A stretch of DNA of 8,065 nt from Spirochaetota bacterium (GTDB taxonomy: Bacteria; Spirochaetota; Spirochaetia; DTKZ01), in NCBI GenBank assembly GCA_029562045.1, contig JAKQWJ010000083.1:1-8065 (forward strand), read 5' to 3'. The notes under the pieces were generated by a model, which was not told the origin of the DNA, did not search any database, and saw only the letters and a list, made by a program, of their open reading frames with translations. The position numbers were made by a program, and so were the translations under genes. Positions 7,169 through 8,065 of this stretch are shown here, piece after piece (within the stretch, counting starts at the first letter, position 1; each line of letters opens with the position of its first letter).

Positions 7169-8065
7169 ATGCATAAACCCTTCATCGAAACCCAGTTCCC
7201 TCTGGCGGCTTTGAGCGCCGAAAGCTACAAGGAGAGGAAAGCCGGAAGCGGCCAGACCCTGACGGGACTGGGCAAGTGGTGGGGCCGGAAGCCCCTGATA
7301 CTCGTCCGGGCCGTCATCCTGGGCCTCCTTATGCCCGCATCGGAAGATCCCGCCGGGGACCGGGAGGTGTTTCTGCGGATCCTGACCATGGACGAGGACG
7401 GCCTCTGGCGGCGCAAGGCAAGGCCTCTGGGGGCTGCCGTGGTGGCCGCAAGGACAGGCCGGGAGGAGCACGCGGGCCTATTGGACCTGTCCGGAGGAAA
7501 GGCCGCGTGGCTTAAAGGTATTGCGGCGGGCGACAAGGCAAGGCTGGAAAGGCTGGCCTTCAACCGCATGGACTACGAGGAGAAGCTCGACTACTGCCTG
7601 AGGCCGGAGCAGATAGACGGCCCCGGCCCCGAGAGCTGGGAGATCATAAACCGGCATCTGGGAACGGCGGCGGCTGACCTTGCCGAACTTTTTGACCAGC
7701 TGTCCCGGAAGGCCTTCGGCCGCACCGCCCGGGTGGGGGACTGCTTCTGCGGGGGAGGGTCCATCCCCTTCGAGGCCGCCCGGCTGGGGCTGGAGTCCTA
7801 CGGCAGCGATCTGAGCCCCGTGGCGGCCCTCTTGTCCTGGGCGGCGGTGAACCTGGTGGGCGGGGGGACGGAGGTTCAGGATGAGGTCCGCAAAGCCCAG
7901 GAAGAGGCCTGGGAGGCGGCGGACCGGCAGATTACGGCGTGGGGCATCGAGCACGACGGGGAGGGTAACCGGGCTGACTCCTACCTTTACTGCGTGGAGG
8001 CTAAGAGCCCCGCCACGGGCCTCTGGGTTCCCCTGGCGCCCAGCTGGGTGATCAGTGAAAAATAC
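7169..8065 (+). CDS. DUF1156-family DNA methyltransferase, anti-phage-associated (N-terminal 299 codons, runs off the window)
   Basis: The open frame runs 299 codons to the window edge with no stop; family members are typically around 900 residues or more, so most of the protein is missing. The N-terminus is the DUF1156 signature: FIETQFPLAALSAESYKER (5-23), then TLTGLGKWWGRKPLILVRA (30-48). A SAM-binding motif I follows, VGDCFCGGGSIPFEAARLG (189-207), with acidic D214 in SYGSDLSP at the end of the next strand. The catalytic NPPY/DPPY-type motif is expected downstream and not visible here. The likely role is adenine- or cytosine-amino methylation of DNA, giving self-marking within the DUF499/DUF3780 system (inference from family). 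The start is secure: GGAGGA at 7155-7160 lies eight bases before ATG 7169. The gene is GC-rich (63-68% in sampled lines), contrasting with the AT-rich DUF3800 tail just before it. Confidence 0.9.
   Translation, partial: MHKPFIETQFPLAALSAESYKERKAGSGQTLTGLGKWWGRKPLILVRAVILGLLMPASEDPAGDREVFLRILTMDEDGLWRRKARPLGAAVVAARTGREEHAGLLDLSGGKAAWLKGIAAGDKARLERLAFNRMDYEEKLDYCLRPEQIDGPGPESWEIINRHLGTAAADLAELFDQLSRKAFGRTARVGDCFCGGGSIPFEAARLGLESYGSDLSPVAALLSWAAVNLVGGGTEVQDEVRKAQEEAWEAADRQITAWGIEHDGEGNRADSYLYCVEAKSPATGLWVPLAPSWVISEKY

Noticed and set aside
1..8065. CRISPR arrays, tRNA or rRNA genes, insertion-sequence ends.
   Set aside because: No regularly spaced repeats, cloverleaf-like or rRNA-like sequence, transposase motif or terminal inverted repeats were recognised by eye.

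Overview
This window is GC-rich. Hand counts of single 60-base lines run from about 58% to 68% in most coding stretches. Every supported gene lies on the + strand, packed as in bacteria, with strong Shine-Dalgarno sites. The host cannot be named from sequence alone. A long NagB/PIG-L fusion of this type is familiar from Bacteroidota and spirochaetes, and with this GC content a spirochaete or another GC-rich anaerobe is a tentative guess only.

Layout: (1) 20-2439 holds a convincing sigma70-like promoter and one long gene, a glucosamine-6-phosphate deaminase-like (NagB/SIS-fold) domain fused to a PIG-L/LmbE-type deacetylase domain. This is amino-sugar metabolism and is probably the chromosomal flank of what follows. 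(2) 2440-2553 is a short, partly AT-rich intergenic region with a possible promoter. (3) 2554-7047 is a tightly coupled three-gene block: a large DUF499 ATPase, a DUF3780 protein overlapping it by ATGA, and a DUF3800 (RNase H-like, putative nuclease) protein starting 3 bases later. (4) 7048-7168 is a short regulatory gap with an exact 8+8 bp dyad, a 10-bp palindrome and a possible promoter. (5) 7169-8065 is the first 299 codons of a DUF1156 DNA methyltransferase that runs off the window.

DUF499, DUF3780 and DUF1156 are families known to occur together in anti-phage, restriction-modification-like islands, usually with a large helicase (often carrying a phospholipase-D-type nuclease domain) that would be expected just downstream. 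The methylase presumably marks self DNA, the DUF499 ATPase drives a DNA-dependent step, and the DUF3800 protein is a candidate extra nuclease. That division of labour is inference.

The striking oddity is that both the DUF499 gene and the DUF3800 gene are broken by an apparent single-base loss in a short homopolymer (near 3021 and 6322). In each case homology-like sequence continues cleanly in the new frame. The first break separates Walker A from Walker B. The second separates the N-terminal DESGD motif from the rest of the fold. Read error, natural inactivation and -1 ribosomal frameshifting cannot be told apart from this sequence alone.
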